Source of the DNA: Pseudomonadota bacterium
Lineage (GTDB): Bacteria; Pseudomonadota; Alphaproteobacteria; Rhizobiales; Rhizobiaceae
Direction: 5' to 3'
DNA length: 45,114 bases
Assembly: GCA_023435335.1 (NCBI GenBank)
Contig: JAEYRU010000056.1
Location: forward strand, 1-45,114
Part shown: piece after piece, positions 16,500 through 25,600 of the stretch
Layout of the letters: each line of letters starts with the position of its first letter
How positions within the stretch are numbered: the first letter of the stretch is position 1
Notes under the pieces: generated by a model
The model's input: only the letters and a program-made list of their open reading frames with translations
Database searches by the model: none
What the model was told of the DNA's origin: nothing
Translations under genes and position numbers: made by a program

Positions 16500-17942
16500 A
16501 TGGCGACGATGCCAGTCTCACGCCATTACCGCCCTTCGACCGTCCACGCGGAACTCGGCGACGCCTTTTTCGATATCGTGGAGCCGGCGTCGTTTCCGGA
16601 GCACATTCTGCGCTACAGGAACCGGCGCTGGGCCGACCGAATTGGCGTGGGGCCTCTGAGCGGCGAGGAATGGATAGCGCATTTCGGCCGTTTCGAGCCG
16701 CTTCCGGGCAGCTTCGCCAAGCCGCTGGCGTTGCGGTACCACGGGCACCAGTTTCGCGTTTACAACCCGCAACTCGGCGACGGACGCGGCTTTCTGTTCG
16801 CCCAGATGCACGACCTCGAGGACGGTCGGCTTCTTGACCTGGGCACCAAGGGCAGCGGCCAGACGCCTTGGTCGCGCACCGCAGACGGCCGACTTACGCT
16901 GAAAGGCGGCGTAAGGGAGGTGCTGGCGACCGAAATGCTGGAGGCGCTCGGCGTCGATACGTCGAAATCACTCAGCCTGGTCGAAACCGGCGAACAGCTC
17001 TGGCGCGGCGACGAACCCTCTCCGACGCGCTCGTCGGTGCTTGTCCGCCTGAGCCACTCCAACATCAGGATCGGGACGTTCCAGCGCCTGCTCTTTCTTG
17101 ACGAGCACGAGAACATCGCCCGGGTCATGGACCATGCGATCCGTCACTATATGCCCGAGGCCTGGCGCGACGACATCGGCGCGCGCGCCGTGGCTTTCCT
17201 GACTGAGGTGGGACGCCGCGTGGCCGAGACGGGCGCCCGCTGGATGCTGGCCGGATTCGTTCATGGCGTGCTCAACACCGACAACATCAACATCACGGGC
17301 GAGAGCTTCGACTACGGCCCATGGCGCTTCCTGCCGGTGCTCGACCCCGCCTTCACGGCCGCCTATTTCGACGAAAGCGGGCTCTATGCATACGGCCGTC
17401 AGCCCGACGCCCTGCTGTGGAACATGACCCGACTTGCGGAATGCCTTCTGCCCTTCGCCCCGCAGGCGGAGCTTCAACGCACGCTCGAAGGTTTCGGGGC
17501 GGAATTCCGCACACGCTTCAACCGCGCCATGCTGCGCCGGCTGGGTCTGGCATCGCGCGGCGCCGATGCCGACCAGGCGCTTGCGTCGGCAGCCTGGCGT
17601 TTCCTAGCCGATACGAAAATTTCCTTCGAGCGCTTCTTCTTCGACTGGCGGGGCGGACTCGATTCCGCTGACCGCGCCGCCCGCAGCCCGTCGCGCCCAA
17701 TCTATGAGTCCGAGGCATTCGAGCCGCTGCGCGAATGCCTCGGCACCTATCAGGCGCGGCCCGACGCGATCCGCCATCCCTACTTCGGCCGCGAGGCGCC
17801 CTGCACAATGCTTATCGATGAGGTCGAGGCAATTTGGGAGCCTATCGCCCGCGAAGACGACTGGTCGGCGTTCGACCGGAAGCTGGCTGACATCGCCGAA
17901 CTGAGGGCCGCTTACGCAGGCGATCACGAATCGTCCGCCTGA
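16500..17942 (+). CDS. selO: SelO/YdiU-type protein adenylyltransferase (pseudokinase)
   Basis: A 480-aa member of the SelO family, close to the length of E. coli YdiU (478 aa). Family hallmarks: RYHGHQFRVYNPQLGDGRG, LGTKGSGQTPWSRTADGRLTLKGGVREVLATE, and GVLNTDNINITGESFDYGPWRF (residues ~252-275), the metal-binding and DFG-like region of the flipped-ATP active site. SelO transfers AMP to protein hydroxyl side chains and has been linked to oxidative stress responses. The C-terminus ends in HESSA with no selenocysteine codon, as usual in bacteria. The ATG at 16500 gives the normal N-terminus; a second ATG at 16509 is nearby and the ribosome binding site is weak. Confidence 0.95.
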   Translation: MATMPVSRHYRPSTVHAELGDAFFDIVEPASFPEHILRYRNRRWADRIGVGPLSGEEWIAHFGRFEPLPGSFAKPLALRYHGHQFRVYNPQLGDGRGFLFAQMHDLEDGRLLDLGTKGSGQTPWSRTADGRLTLKGGVREVLATEMLEALGVDTSKSLSLVETGEQLWRGDEPSPTRSSVLVRLSHSNIRIGTFQRLLFLDEHENIARVMDHAIRHYMPEAWRDDIGARAVAFLTEVGRRVAETGARWMLAGFVHGVLNTDNINITGESFDYGPWRFLPVLDPAFTAAYFDESGLYAYGRQPDALLWNMTRLAECLLPFAPQAELQRTLEGFGAEFRTRFNRAMLRRLGLASRGADADQALASAAWRFLADTKISFERFFFDWRGGLDSADRAARSPSRPIYESEAFEPLRECLGTYQARPDAIRHPYFGREAPCTMLIDEVEAIWEPIAREDDWSAFDRKLADIAELRAAYAGDHESSA

Positions 17943-18010
17943 GTCATATTTTTTGTGGGCCGGAAGCGGGACACGCTGGGAACAAGACCGCGGCTTCCGC
18001 TTTTCTTGGC

Positions 18011-19225
18011 ATGGCCACAAGCTCGCCCTCCCAGCGGGACACCCGCATCGACGTGTTCCGCGCTCTGGCGCTGATCACCATCTACGTCAATCACATCCCC
18101 GGCACCGTCTACGAGCACTTCACGCACAGGAACATCGGCTTTTCCGATGCCGCCGAGGCGTTCGTGCTTATCTCGGGGATCGCGGTCGGTATCGCCTACG
18201 GCATGAAGTTCCGCCCCGGGAACCGCTTGCTCATGACCCTGAAGGCGCTGCGGCGCACCGCGACGCTCTATCTGACGCATCTCGTCACTACAGTGGTGAC
18301 GCTGGCGATCTTCTCGGCCGGGGCGGTGTGGTTCGCGCGGCCCGAACTGCTGGTCAAGATCAACATCGAGAAGGTGATGACTTCGACGCCCGAAGCGTTC
18401 GTCGGCTTCGTCACGCTCGGCCATCAGCTCGGCTACAACAACATCCTGCCGCTCTATGCCGCCCTGCTTCTGCTGGTGCCCGTCTTCCTCTTCATCGGCG
18501 CCTACAGCCTGCGGGTGCTGCTGGCAACGTCCGGCCTTGTATGGCTCCTGAGCGGAATCTTTCGCATCGGGCCACCGAATTATCCGACCGAGGGCGTGTG
18601 GTTCCTGAATCCGCTTTCATGGCAGTTCCTGTTCGTTATCGGCATGGTGGGCCTGGTGCACCTCAAACGGGGCGGACGGCTTCCCACACACCCTGCCCTG
18701 CTCGGCGCGGCCGCCCTCTATCTCGTGGTGTCGCTGCTGTGGGTGCGCCTGCCGCTGTGGCACATCGACATTTCCGCGGGGCTGCCCCAGGTGCTCACCG
18801 GCTTCAACAAGACCTACCTGTCCGCGCCCCGCCTGCTGCATGTCCTTTCGGCCGCTTATCTGATCGCTGTCATCCCGGCGATTTCCAATCTCGCACGCAC
18901 CGACGAGCGGCACCCGCTGGCGATCCTTGGCAAGCATTCCTTGCCGGTTTTCGTGACCGGAACGCTGCTGTCGATGGTCGGCCAGGTGGTGAAGGTGGTC
19001 TATCCCGAGACCCTTGCGATGGACACTGTGCTCATCACCGGCGGGTTGCTGCTCCAGTTCGCCGTCGCCTACTACCTCGAGTGGCTGCCCACCATCGGCT
19101 GGGGCGGCAAGAAGGTGCAGGCAGTTCGCGCGCGGCCAGAGCCGGTGGATCGGCCGGTGGCCCCTGCTCCCGGAGCCGTGCTGGCTCCTGCGCGGATCGC
19201 ACGGAGGCGCTCGGATATCCGCTGA
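18011..19225 (+). CDS. opgC: OpgC family membrane protein (periplasmic glucan succinylation)
   Basis: A 404-aa integral membrane protein with about ten hydrophobic segments and the OpgC start DTRIDVFRALALITIYVNHIPGTVYEHFTHRNIGFSDAAEAFVLISG. OpgC is an inner-membrane acyltransferase of the acyltransferase-3-like superfamily; it transfers succinyl groups to osmoregulated periplasmic glucans and gives them negative charge. The last ~40 residues are a cytosolic Arg/Pro/Ala-rich tail outside the family core. The ATG at 18011 starts at the expected place. It is followed by the glucan exporter and synthase genes, which makes the assignment coherent. The gene is convergent with ndvA; the 287 bp between them (19226-19512) hold no gene or clear terminator that I can recognise. 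Confidence 0.88.
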   Translation: MATSSPSQRDTRIDVFRALALITIYVNHIPGTVYEHFTHRNIGFSDAAEAFVLISGIAVGIAYGMKFRPGNRLLMTLKALRRTATLYLTHLVTTVVTLAIFSAGAVWFARPELLVKINIEKVMTSTPEAFVGFVTLGHQLGYNNILPLYAALLLLVPVFLFIGAYSLRVLLATSGLVWLLSGIFRIGPPNYPTEGVWFLNPLSWQFLFVIGMVGLVHLKRGGRLPTHPALLGAAALYLVVSLLWVRLPLWHIDISAGLPQVLTGFNKTYLSAPRLLHVLSAAYLIAVIPAISNLARTDERHPLAILGKHSLPVFVTGTLLSMVGQVVKVVYPETLAMDTVLITGGLLLQFAVAYYLEWLPTIGWGGKKVQAVRARPEPVDRPVAPAPGAVLAPARIARRRSDIR

Positions 19226-19512
19226 GCGCCATAGCGTTCCTCAACCGTCCCCTACCCACCTGAACCGAGCCGGAAGACGACATTGCTGGTGAGCAGTGCG
19301 CATGCGCGATTGCGCCCCGTCTTCCCACAGCGGACAAGCGTCAAGTCCAAGAGGCGCAACTGAAGCGGAATTGCACCCAACATGCCCCTCACATTCCCTC
19401 GGGACAGCGCCGTGAGCGGTACGCGGAACCCCTGTAAAGTGGCGAAGGCCCTGGATGAGACCCGTTTCAACGGCCAATCGTGCCGGTACGACGGCCTGGA
19501 TAATACCGGTTG

Positions 19513-21288
19513 TCAGGCCGCCACGACCGAGAGCGGCATCGGGCCGATGCGTTGCGCCTCGCCGTCGGCTTCGATGCCGCCGGCCCGCAGAAGTGCCGTG
19601 AAACGCCCCCCCTGCCGGGCAAGCGCCGCATATGAGCCAGCTTCCACTATGCGGCCTTCATCCATGAACATGACGACATCCGCCTCGCGCACGGTCGAGA
19701 GACGATGTGCGATGATGAAGGTCGTGCGGCCCCTGCGCAGATCGTCGATTGCCGTCTTGAGCCGCTGTTCCGTCTCGACATCGAGCGCGCTGGTGGCCTC
19801 GTCCAGCACGAGGATGGGGGCGTCCTTCAGAATCGCCCGCGCGATGGCAATGCGCTGGCGCTCCCCGCCCGAAAGCTGGGCGCCGCGTTCCCCGACCTCG
19901 GTATCGTAGCCGCCCCCCTTCGAGATGATGAACTCGTGCGCCTGCGCAGCGATTGCCGCGCGATGTACGTCCTCGTACGGCGCTTCGGGACGGCCGACCC
20001 GGATATTGTCCTCGATGCTGCGGTTGAAGAGTGCCGCATCCTGGAACACGGTGGCCACGGAGCGGCGCAGCGAGGCACGCGTGACAGTGCGCGTGTCGAC
20101 ACCGTCGATGAGAATTCGGCCGCAGGTCGGATCCTGCACCCGCTGGAGCAGATTGATAAGGGTGGTCTTGCCCGCGCCCGTGGGGCCAACGATGGCGACG
20201 GTCTGCCCCGGCGACACCTCGAAATCGATGTCCTTCACACCCTGCCCCGAATTGGGGAAGGTGAAGCTGACGTTCTCGAACGTCACCCGGCCCATGGCTC
20301 GCGGCAGTTCGACTGCCGTTGCCGGTTCCGCCCGATCCTCCACCGCATCTTCTATGCGATAGAATTCCTCGAGCTTCACCCGCGCCTCGAAGAGCTGGTT
20401 GACGAAGCTGGTGATCTGGTCGAGGCGCGTGATGAGCAGCGAGGCGAAACCCGTGAAGGCGATGATCTCGCCAACCTTGATCTCGCCCCGGACCACAAGC
20501 AGAGCGCCGATGATCAGGACGATCATCATCGAGACGGTCGAAGCGATGCGGTGGAGCGCGCTGGCCAGCGCCCACCAGTCCAGTACGGGATACTGCGCGG
20601 CGATCAGCCGGCGCGCATGCTCGCGCAGCGTCCGCGTCTCCTCGCCGATGCGTGTGAAGCTCTGCACCACCGCCACGTTGCCTATGGAGTCGCTGACATG
20701 GGCAAAGACACGGTGATGGTGCTGTTCGACAGCTTTCTGGTTCTCACGGGTCTTCTGCATCACCAGCCGGCTGATGCCGACATATGCGATGCCGAGCATC
20801 ACCAGCACCAGCGACAGGCGGTAGTCGAGCGCGAAGGCGGTGGGGACGAGAAGGATCAGCGCCACCGCTGTGGAAAGGTGCTGGCGCATGAATTCGAGCC
20901 ACAGGCCGAAAAGCGTATCGACCGCCCGCAGCAGCGTGTGCAGCGTATTCGAAGTATTCCGCTGCTGGTGCCATGACAGGGGCATCGTTATGACGTGCTC
21001 GAAGCCGTCGGCCAGCACCGCCACGCGCTGCCGGTGCGCCAATCGGTCGGCTCCGCGGGCCACCAGCACGAAGGCAACGATATTGAATACGCCGAGCCCC
21101 GCCCACAGCGTCAGCCGGCCGAACACGTCGGCTCCCTCAGATATCGCCTCGATTACGCGGCCGAGCAGGATCGGCTCCGCGATCGTCACCATGGCCAGTA
21201 CGATATTGGCGGAACATATCAGGGCTACGCGATGTTTCTGGGGGAGAAGATACTGGAGCGCTCTCCAGTAGATATGAGCCAAAGTCAC
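19513..21288 (-). CDS. ndvA: Cyclic beta-(1,2)-glucan ABC exporter
   Basis: A 591-aa fused ABC transporter: six-helix membrane domain (residues ~15-300) and C-terminal ATPase with Walker A (GPTGAGKTT), Q-loop (VFQDAALFNRSI), signature LSGGERQRIAIARAI, Walker B (PILVLDEATSALD) and H-loop (IIAHRLSTV). Family-specific stretches ARGADRLAHRQRVAVLADGFEHVI, LGRVIEAIS and QYPVLDWWALASALHRIAST identify it as NdvA/ChvA, which exports cyclic beta-1,2-glucan to the periplasm. I start at the GTG at 21288: GGAGAG lies 8 bp upstream and the protein then begins with VTLAHIYWRALQYL, matching homologues; the frame extends to 21384 without support. Convergent with opgC, same strand as galU. Confidence 0.94.
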   Translation of the reverse strand: MTLAHIYWRALQYLLPQKHRVALICSANIVLAMVTIAEPILLGRVIEAISEGADVFGRLTLWAGLGVFNIVAFVLVARGADRLAHRQRVAVLADGFEHVITMPLSWHQQRNTSNTLHTLLRAVDTLFGLWLEFMRQHLSTAVALILLVPTAFALDYRLSLVLVMLGIAYVGISRLVMQKTRENQKAVEQHHHRVFAHVSDSIGNVAVVQSFTRIGEETRTLREHARRLIAAQYPVLDWWALASALHRIASTVSMMIVLIIGALLVVRGEIKVGEIIAFTGFASLLITRLDQITSFVNQLFEARVKLEEFYRIEDAVEDRAEPATAVELPRAMGRVTFENVSFTFPNSGQGVKDIDFEVSPGQTVAIVGPTGAGKTTLINLLQRVQDPTCGRILIDGVDTRTVTRASLRRSVATVFQDAALFNRSIEDNIRVGRPEAPYEDVHRAAIAAQAHEFIISKGGGYDTEVGERGAQLSGGERQRIAIARAILKDAPILVLDEATSALDVETEQRLKTAIDDLRRGRTTFIIAHRLSTVREADVVMFMDEGRIVEAGSYAALARQGGRFTALLRAGGIEADGEAQRIGPMPLSVVAA

Positions 21289-21494
21289 CCGGGCGCTCTC
21301 CGCAAATTTATTGTGCAGCGCAAAAAGGTCACGCGTTAGCAGGACAATGGCCCGACACCAACGGCCGTTCCCATGCGACCGCACAAACTCTGTCTATGCC
21401 TGAAACGTAACGTGAAACGGCTGTTCCATCGGGGCCCCCGCATCGGGCAGCGCGGCGCACGCGAGGCCGCCCGGTGCCCGATGCTGCTCGGCCT

Positions 21495-22400
21495 TTACGC
21501 CGCCGCAGGCTTGCTGCGCGCGTCCGCGACGCCCTGTCTTGCAGCCTCGAGATCGTCGGCTAGTGCCAAGGCAAGCTCGTCTCGGGACACGGCGAAGTTC
21601 AGGTTGGCGCTGACAAAGCCGGCTGGTGAACCGCAGTCGAAGGTGCGGCCCTTATACTCGAAAGGCCGGATCTCCTGCGTGGCCATCATACGGATCAGCG
21701 CGTCGGTGAGCTGGATTTCTCCGCCCGCGCCGGGTTCCTGGCTCTCCAGCAGGTCGAAAACCTGTGGCTGCAGGATATACCGGCCCGAAATGTAGAAATT
21801 GCTGGGAGCAGTGCCCGGGGCCGGCTTTTCAACCAGGCCGTTCACGATGGGCCCGCCGGCGGTCGGGCTCAGCGAAACGATGCCGAACTTATGCGCTTCC
21901 TCCGGCGCGCAACGCTCCACGGCCAGGATGTTGCCGCCCCTTTCTCCGAACAGGCGAACCATCGACTTCAGGCAGGGTTCGGCACCATCCATCACCATGT
22001 CCGGCAGCAGCACCGCGAAAGGCTCGTCGCCTATCGCCTGGCGCGCGGTCCACACGGCATGGCCGAGGCCGCGTGCTTCCTGTTGGCGCACGAACGAAAT
22101 CGAGCCGACCTCGGGCGTCATCCGTGCCAGGCGCTCGGCGAGCGCTGTCTTACCGCCTTTCCGCAGCGCAACATCCAGTTCGAATGCGTGATCGAAGTGA
22201 TCCTCGATAGCGGTCTTCATGCGGCCGGTCACGATCACGATATGCTCTATGCCGGCTTCGAACGCCTCCTCGACGATATAGTCGATTATCGGCCGATCGA
22301 CGATCGGCAGCAACTCCTTCGGCACGCTCTTCGTCGCCGGCAGCATCCGGGTCCCAAATCCGGCTGCGGGAATGATCGCTTTGCGTACTGTATGAGTCAT
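21495..22400 (-). CDS. galU: UTP--glucose-1-phosphate uridylyltransferase
   Basis: A 301-aa nucleotidyltransferase: KAIIPAAGFGTRMLPATKSVPKELLPIVDRPIIDYIVEEA (residues ~7-46, with the GxGTR and KE motifs), then LLPDMVMDG with its metal-binding aspartate, and the FEYKGRTFDCGSPAGFVSAN end typical of GalU/ExoN. It makes UDP-glucose, the sugar donor used by NdvB, so its place between the exporter and synthase genes is functionally coherent. The ATG at 22400 has AAGG about 10 bp upstream. The minus-strand promoter at 22444-22468 would give a leader of roughly 35 nt. The frame is open to 22526 but that part contains the promoter. Confidence 0.95.
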   Translation of the reverse strand: MTHTVRKAIIPAAGFGTRMLPATKSVPKELLPIVDRPIIDYIVEEAFEAGIEHIVIVTGRMKTAIEDHFDHAFELDVALRKGGKTALAERLARMTPEVGSISFVRQQEARGLGHAVWTARQAIGDEPFAVLLPDMVMDGAEPCLKSMVRLFGERGGNILAVERCAPEEAHKFGIVSLSPTAGGPIVNGLVEKPAPGTAPSNFYISGRYILQPQVFDLLESQEPGAGGEIQLTDALIRMMATQEIRPFEYKGRTFDCGSPAGFVSANLNFAVSRDELALALADDLEAARQGVADARSKPAAA

Positions 22401-22443
22401 GAGATAACCTTGCCTCGCGAATGCAGCGCCCAGCCGTCCGGCT

Positions 22444-22468
22444 AACGCGGAGGCCCGCGGCAGGTTCC
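22444..22468 (-). promoter_or_regulatory. EcfG-type (general stress response) promoter of galU
   Basis: Read on the minus strand: GGAAC (22468-22464), a 16-bp spacer, CGTT (22447-22444). This is an exact match to the alphaproteobacterial EcfG consensus GGAAC-N16/17-CGTT. It is 43 bp from the galU start codon and correctly oriented. The -35 element directly abuts the nested dyad at 22469-22524. Confidence 0.7.
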
Positions 22469-22524
22469 GTTGCATTGCAGCATATTTCGCGCTGTGGCGA
22501 AAAGTTGATTGCTGCATCGCAACC
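22469..22524. promoter_or_regulatory. Nested 56-bp dyad in the galU/ndvB divergent region
   Basis: Outer arms GTTGCATTGCAGCA (22469-22482) and TGCTGCATCGCAAC (22511-22524) pair at 12 of 14 positions. Inside, TTTCGC (22485-22490) and GCGAAA (22497-22502) form a perfect inner repeat. The whole sits just upstream of the galU -35 box and about 90 bp upstream of ndvB. The size is compatible with a multi-site operator controlling both genes. Confidence 0.45.
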
Positions 22525-22612
22525 AAAGGGGTGCAAAACGGTTTAAGCGCTCATTCGCATATCGCGGGCATGCGCGCAGGCCCGTCCGTGGCTATTTCGG
22601 AACACACTGATA

Positions 22613-25600
22613 ATGGCAGCCCAGTTGAAAAGGCCTCAGCCGCTGGACGATATTCCTACGCTGCCGCCGGTTGCCGATCAGCCCATCCGATCCACCTACT
22701 TTCATGAGGAGAACCTCCGTCGCCTGGGGGCTGAACTGGCCCGCCAGCCACGGCTTGCCCTGGTAGAACTCGACTTCCTCGACTTCAAGGAACGCCAGCG
22801 CGACAATGCGCGCCGCATCGCGGTGGTGCATCGCGCGGCCAACGCGGCCCAAACGGCGGGCGAACCCGTCACGCCCGCGGCGCAGTGGCTGCTCGACAAC
22901 TATTACCTCGTCGCCGAGGCGATCCAGCAGGTGAAGCGGGACCTTCCGCCGCGCTTCTACGGCGAGTTGCCGACGGTGGAGTTGAAGAATGGCCAGCGCG
23001 TTCCCCGGGTGCTGGCCATCGCCTGGGCCTATGTGGCCCACACGGACAGCGGTGTGGCTCCGGAATCGCTCAAGGCACTTGTCGACGGCTACCAGTCCGT
23101 CCAGACGCTGAAGATCGGCGAATTATGGGCGCTGCCCTCGCTGCTGCGTTTCGTCCTCATCGAGAACCTGCGTCGGCTGGCCATGCGCGTGAACCGCGCC
23201 CGCATAATGCGCAACATCGCCAACGATGTAGCCGACAGGCTGGCCCTCGCAGAAACCCACGGAACGCCGGAGCCGGATCTTTCCGCCTATGCGGACCACG
23301 CCTGTGACACTGCGTTCGCGACGCAGTTGCTCTACCGGCTCCGCGATGGGTCGAAAACCGCGGGCCACGCGCTTTACTGGCTTGAATGCGAATGCGAGCG
23401 GCACGGCACCAACGCCGAAGCGATTATCGCCGCAGAGCACCAGACACTCTCGAGCGGCAACGTCACGGTCGGCAACATCATTCGCGGGCTGCGGCGAATC
23501 GACGATCAGGACTGGTCGGTCTGGTTCGAGGAGGTTAGCCAGGTCGACGCCTTGCTGCGCCGCGCAGGTAATTACTCCGAGCTCGAGTTCCATTCGCGCG
23601 ACCAGTATCGCGCGGCCATCGAGGATCTCGCTCGGCGATCGGAATTGAGCGAATACGCCGTCACCGAGCGCGTGATTGAGATGGCACGCGGCAAGACGCC
23701 GGAGGCGCGCCGCTCCGCGAACGAGAATACGCCGCCTCCCGGCCCGGAGGCGACCGATGTCGGCTTCTTCCTCATCGGGCGGCTGAGGCAGCAACTCGAG
23801 CATTCCATCGGATATCGGCCGCGGTGGCACCAGCGCCTCATGCGGCTTTACCGGAAGGCGGGATGGATAGGCCTGGCGGTACCGATCGCGCTGCTCAGCG
23901 TCCTGTTCCTCTGGCTGGCAGACGTAGCGCTGGACGGGGCGGGGCTTTCGCCCTCCGCCACGGTCGTCCTGCTCTTGCTGTTCGCCATCCCGGCGGTCGA
24001 GGGCGCCGTCGGACTCTTCCACACGCTCGCATTGATGTTCGTCCGCCCCACGCGGCTCGTCGGTTATGAATTCCGCGAAGGCGTCCCGGATCAGGCGCGG
24101 ACGCTCGTCGTCATGCCTGTCCTCATCGGGTCACGGGCTGAAATAGACGAATGCGCGCGCAATCTGGAGGTGCACCACCTGGCGAACACCAGTGGCGAAC
24201 TCTATTTCGCGATGCTCAGCGACTGGCCCGACAGCCAAGACGAGCAGAGCGAGGCCGACCTCGAGCTCCTTGCCTATGCGAAGGACCAGATAGCCGCGCT
24301 CAACGGCCGGTACCCTGCCGGCCAGGTTGCAGCGCGCTTTCATCTGCTCCACCGCGGGCGGCTCTACAATGAGCAGGAAGGCCGCTGGATGGGCTGGGAG
24401 CGCAAGCGCGGGAAGCTGCACGAACTCAATCAGCTCCTGCGCGGTGACGGACAGACGACCTTCCTGCCAACCGACACTCCCTTGCCCAGGGACGTCGTTT
24501 TCGTTGTCACCCTGGATGCCGACACCCGGATGACACGCGACGCGGCAGTCCGGCTCGCGGGCAAGCTGGCGCACCCCCTCAACCGGCCAGTCGTCGATCC
24601 GAAAACCGGCTTCGTGCAGCAGGGATACGGAATCCTGCAGCCACGCGTGACCCCCTCGCTCACAACTGGCGACGAAGCGTCCTTCTTCCAGCGCGTCTTC
24701 TCGTCGAACCGGGGGCTCGACCCCTACGTCTTCGCGGTTTCCGACCTGTATCAGGATGTATTCGGCGAGGGCACTTTCACCGGAAAGGGCATCTACCATG
24801 TCGATGCCTTCGAGGCGTCGCTAAGGGGCCGGGTTCCCGAGAACACCGTCCTGAGTCACGACCTGCTCGAGGGTGCGTTCGCGCGGGCGGCGCTGGTCAG
24901 CGACATAGAACTGGTCGAGGACTATCCCACGTCCTATGCGGTCGACGCCGCGCGCAATCACCGCTGGGCGCGCGGCGACTGGCAGCTCCTGCCGTTCATC
25001 TTCGATCTCGGAGCCGGCTTTTCCGGGCTCTCGCGCTGGAAGATGCTGGACAATCTGCGCCGCACGCTGACACCGATCCTCTGGGTGGCCGCGGCGATTG
25101 CGGGCTGGACCCTGCTGCCGTTCACGGAAGCCGCACAGTGGCTGATGCTCCTGACGGTCGCTCTGTTCGTGGCGCCGACCTTCAACGTGATGGACGCGAT
25201 CGTCCCCAAGACCACCAGCACGACGCTACGCGGCCATCTGGCCGCCTTGGGGCGCGACTTCGCGTTCGGATCCGCATTGGTGGTGCTGCGGGTCAATTTC
25301 GTAGCGCATGCCGCCTGGATGATGGGTGATGCGATCCTGCGCACCATGTACCGCATGTTTGTCAGCCGTCGGCATCTGCTCGAGTGGCGCACAAGCTCGC
25401 AGGCGACACAGGACCTGCAGGCCGATGTCTCCGCCCACTACCGCTTCATGTGGGGCTCGCCCGCTATCGCGGTCCTTGCCGTCGGCCTTCCCCTGCTCGC
25501 GGGCTCAAGCGGGGTCTACATCGGCGCGATCTTCGCGGCCTTCTGGGCGAGCGCACCCGCTTTCGCCTGGTTCGTCAGCCGCTCGGCCGCGAAGGAGGAT

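Noticed and set aside
17979..18003. GGAAC-N16-CTTT upstream of opgC as an EcfG promoter
   Set aside because: The -10 differs from CGTT and the start of transcription would fall at the start codon itself; too weak to claim.
17961..18004. CGGAAGC/GCTTCCG hairpin followed by TTTT after selO
   Set aside because: The loop is about 25 nt and the T run is short and directly precedes the opgC start; a terminator is not convincing.
19241..19477. Small open frames in the opgC-ndvA intergenic region
   Set aside because: No ribosome binding site, no signal peptide, no family resemblance; composition is that of random high-GC frames.
21404..21427. GGAAC-N15-CGTT on the minus strand upstream of ndvA
   Set aside because: Both boxes are exact but the spacer is 15 bp, outside the accepted 16-17 bp. 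Worth remembering given the two exact sites nearby, but not annotated.
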